Part shown: piece by piece, positions 12,501-14,546 of the stretch
Layout: every line of letters begins with the position of its first letter
Position numbering within the stretch: position 1 is the first letter of the stretch
Source of the DNA: an uncultured Flavobacteriales bacterium
GTDB lineage: Bacteria > Bacteroidota > Bacteroidia > Flavobacteriales > Crocinitomicaceae
Direction of reading: 5' to 3'
Assembly: GCA_946478775.1 (NCBI GenBank)
Contig: CAMLDR010000107.1
Coordinates: 1 to 14,546, forward strand
DNA length: 14,546 nt
Program-made: the position numbers and the translations under genes
Notes under the pieces: model-generated
The model's database searches: none
What the model was told of the DNA's origin: nothing
The model's input: only the letters and a program-made list of their open reading frames with translations

Positions 12501-14126
12501 ATGGCAGAAGAATTTAACAACCAACTCGTTTCCGTTACTAGTAAACTATTGAAAAAAATAAATGTCCCTTTTACTAAAATAGGACTAAAAACAACCTTAA
12601 CAAATCATCCTTTTTACCCAAGTCTTTTAAGTTTAAGTGATACGATAAATCAATATGGAATCGTTAACCGTGCCTTAAAGGTTGAGATTGATCAACTAGA
12701 AGAGTTACCAACTCCTTTTTTTGCATTTATCCATAATCCTGAAATTAATACGGAAGATTTTGTTTGTGTTACCGATATTTCTAAAGAATCGGTTGAATAC
12801 TACTACACTGGAGTTCGTAAGGTTTCAAAAAACAGTTTCATTAGTGCTTGGGAATCTCAAATTGTGTTACTCGTCGAGGCAACAAATGAGAGCAAGGAAA
12901 GTCGATATTCGGAGAACAATAGCTTAGTAAATAAACACAGATCGAAAAACGCCTTTCTTGGAATTGGTTTTATGGCACTCTTTAGTTTAGGACTATGGAG
13001 TTTCTTCAAATCAGCAGATCCAATTATTCCAGGTACAATCTATCTAATTTTATCTTTATTTGGTTTGTCAATATCTGTTCTTTTACTCATTTTCGAAATA
13101 GATAAATCCAATAAATTTGTAAAGAATATTTGTACGACTGGGGTAAAAACAAATTGTGATGCGATATTAAGTAGTTCGGCATCTAAAATTTTTGGTATTT
13201 CTTGGGCTGAAATTGGCTTCTATTATTTCTCAGCTATATTTCTTTATTTGATGATTCCCGGAATTGAATATATTCATAAGGTGAATGTTCTTTCAATTTT
13301 AAGCGCTCTTACAGCCCTGTACATTCCTTTTAGTTTAAGCTATCAGTATTTTGTTATAAAGCAATGGTGTAAATTATGCCTTTTTGTACAATTAACATTA
13401 TTACTTCAATTCTCTTGGACTTTGCTTTATGGACATTTCTCTTTAAGCATTGAAGCTTTTGAGATTTTATTATTGGTTGTTTGTGCTTTAGTTCCGCTGC
13501 TATTATGGAACTTTGTAAAGCCATTCATAAAGAAGTCTAGTGAATCAGATAAATTCAAATCTTCTTTTAAAAGATTGATTTCAAGGCAAGATATATTTGA
13601 ACAAACTCTTTCTGAACAACCTTCTTTAATTAATGGATGGCAAGAATTCGGAATCATTACTAAAGGCAACCCTAATGCAAAAAACATCATTGTTAAGGTT
13701 TGTAGTCCCGCATGCCATTATTGCAATCTTGCACATGAAAAATTCAATAATCTCTTAGAGATCAATAAGGACATTAAAATTGTAACACTATATAATATTT
13801 ATAGCGATTCGACTGACGAAAGGAGACTACCAGTATCTCATTTTCTTGCTTTAGCAGAAATGGGTGAAGATAAAAAACTTCATGAGGCAATGAACTATTG
13901 GTATTTAACAGAAGATCGGAATTATGAAACGTTAGAATCAAAATTTCCTATTAATCAAGAGTTACTAGAAAAGCAAAAAAATCGAATTGATAATATGCGA
14001 GAATGGTGTGATAAGGCAGAAGTCTACTATACACCAACAATTTACTTCAATGGTAAAAAATTACCTGCAAGTTATGAGATTGAAGATTTGTACAGTCTCA
14101 AATATTTCGATTTTGGTTTAGAATAA
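12501..14126 (+). CDS. inactive C39-like domain + VKOR + thioredoxin-like fusion
   Basis: The 541-aa protein has three parts. Residues 1-125 follow the C39 peptidase layout (HPFYPSLLSLSDTINQYGI, then FFAFIHN and EDFVCVTDIS), but they lack the DCGPTC cysteine and the catalytic His, so they probably only bind leader peptides. Residues 150-340 are a multi-span VKOR domain with loop cysteines Cys211 and Cys219 and the active-site pair Cys290/Cys293 (WCKLC). Residues 375-541 are a thioredoxin/DsbA-like domain with Cys405-His-Tyr-Cys408, an extra Cys401, and the cis-Pro site YYTPTIYF (Pro512). VKOR passes electrons to quinone and re-oxidises its fused thioredoxin-like partner, so this protein should form disulfides. 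It lies 35 nt before the exporter. The domain calls rest on motifs and are strong for VKOR and thioredoxin, moderate for the C39-like part. Confidence 0.85.
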   Translation: MAEEFNNQLVSVTSKLLKKINVPFTKIGLKTTLTNHPFYPSLLSLSDTINQYGIVNRALKVEIDQLEELPTPFFAFIHNPEINTEDFVCVTDISKESVEYYYTGVRKVSKNSFISAWESQIVLLVEATNESKESRYSENNSLVNKHRSKNAFLGIGFMALFSLGLWSFFKSADPIIPGTIYLILSLFGLSISVLLLIFEIDKSNKFVKNICTTGVKTNCDAILSSSASKIFGISWAEIGFYYFSAIFLYLMIPGIEYIHKVNVLSILSALTALYIPFSLSYQYFVIKQWCKLCLFVQLTLLLQFSWTLLYGHFSLSIEAFEILLLVVCALVPLLLWNFVKPFIKKSSESDKFKSSFKRLISRQDIFEQTLSEQPSLINGWQEFGIITKGNPNAKNIIVKVCSPACHYCNLAHEKFNNLLEINKDIKIVTLYNIYSDSTDERRLPVSHFLALAEMGEDKKLHEAMNYWYLTEDRNYETLESKFPINQELLEKQKNRIDNMREWCDKAEVYYTPTIYFNGKKLPASYEIEDLYSLKYFDFGLE

Positions 14127-14161
14127 CTTAATAATTGAGTTGAGTACTTGAGTGATTTATC

Positions 14162-14546
14162 ATGAAGAAAAAATTCCCTTTTTATAAACAGTTAGACAGA
14201 ATGGATTGCGGTCCAACTTGTCTTCGTATGATAGCCAAATATCACGGGAGATCAATATCTATTGAAAAATTGCGACTGTTATGTGAAACCGATCGTCTTG
14301 GGAGTAGCTTGGGAGGTATTAGCAATGCAGCCGAAAATATTGGGTTTAGAACCCTTGCATTAAAGGTAGATTTCAATAACTTAAAAGAAAATGCACCTTT
14401 GCCGTGTATTTGTTTTTGGAATGAGAAACACTTTGTAGTAGTTTACAAAATCAAAGGGGATAAAATTTTCGTCGCTGATCCTGGGAACAATAAACAAATC
14501 TATTCAAAAAGAGAGTTTTTAGATAATTGGATTGGTAAGACTGCAA
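14162..14546 (+). CDS. C39 peptidase-domain ABC exporter, partial (N-terminus only)
   Basis: The visible 128 residues are a complete-looking C39 cysteine protease domain: QLDRMDCGPTCLRMIAKYHG with nucleophile Cys16, NEKHFVVVYKI with His90, and FVADPGN with Asp106. Such domains form the N-terminus of peptidase-containing ABC transporters (PCAT), which cut precursors after a double glycine and pump the mature peptide out. The membrane and ATPase parts lie past the window edge, so the fusion is inferred from the family. The start ATG at 14162 lies 35 nt after the VKOR fusion gene. The natural substrate is the GG-leader peptide at the head of the operon. Confidence 0.88.
   Translation, partial: MKKKFPFYKQLDRMDCGPTCLRMIAKYHGRSISIEKLRLLCETDRLGSSLGGISNAAENIGFRTLALKVDFNNLKENAPLPCICFWNEKHFVVVYKIKGDKIFVADPGNNKQIYSKREFLDNWIGKTA

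Noticed and set aside
1..14546. CRISPR array, insertion sequence, integrase, rRNA or tRNA gene
   Set aside because: No regular spacer-repeat series, transposase or recombinase motif, or folded RNA gene could be seen on either strand.

Overview
The window looks like Bacteroidetes (Bacteroidota) DNA, probably an accessory region. It is AT-rich, Shine-Dalgarno sequences are essentially absent, and A/T-rich leaders precede the start codons. Several promoters fit the Bacteroidetes pattern (TTTG, about 20 nt, TAnnTTTG). The protein families also fit: TlpA-like thioredoxins with large N-terminal extensions, a VKOR-thioredoxin fusion, UmuDC with a C-terminal DUF4113-like tail, and small Bacteroidetes-type HTH proteins. 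No RNA gene, CRISPR array, transposase or integrase is visible.

Region A (1-3978, all minus strand) is a compact, mostly unrecognised module with a visibly higher GC content. Reading in the direction of transcription it has two small DNA-binding-like proteins (69 and 104 aa), a 126-aa protein of unknown role, a 56-aa single-span membrane peptide, and a 167-aa signal-anchored beta-rich protein. These are followed by a 617-aa protein that joins a transglutaminase-like cysteine-protease domain to membrane segments and a very basic tail, and by a glycine-zipper membrane protein cut by the window edge. I infer an integrated (pro)viral or mobile element, possibly one with a membrane-containing particle. 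This is not proven.

Region B (3979-4513) is a gene-free divergent gap. It holds a 7-bp inverted repeat, a run of G5-G6 tracts able to form a G-quadruplex, and a perfect 10-bp tandem duplication. It is a candidate origin, attachment or control locus.

Region C (4514-6507, plus strand) has a small HTH-like protein with a clear terminator, a 328-aa protein ending in an HEPN-type Rx4H motif (candidate RNase of a defence system), and a 195-aa unknown.

Region D (6487-8845, minus strand) is a tight SOS-type operon: umuD, umuC, then an SRAP (YedK/HMCES-like) abasic-site crosslinking protein whose start overlaps the umuC stop. Its promoter -7 box is bracketed by a perfect 11-bp inverted repeat, a strong candidate operator.

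Region E (8867-9850, minus strand) has three small genes of unknown function. Two form an operon whose -7 box touches a 14-bp palindrome.

Region F (10136-14546) is the most interesting part. An XRE/Cro-type repressor gene is divergent from a 77-aa double-glycine-leader peptide whose predicted mature part has six cysteines. After a strong terminator come a TlpA-like thiol-disulfide protein, a large fusion of an inactive C39-like domain with VKOR and thioredoxin-like domains, and the start of a C39-peptidase ABC exporter. Together these suggest synthesis, oxidative folding, leader removal and export of a disulfide-bonded peptide, probably bacteriocin-like. Identical 15-bp palindromes lie at the regulator's stop codon and in the divergent promoter region.
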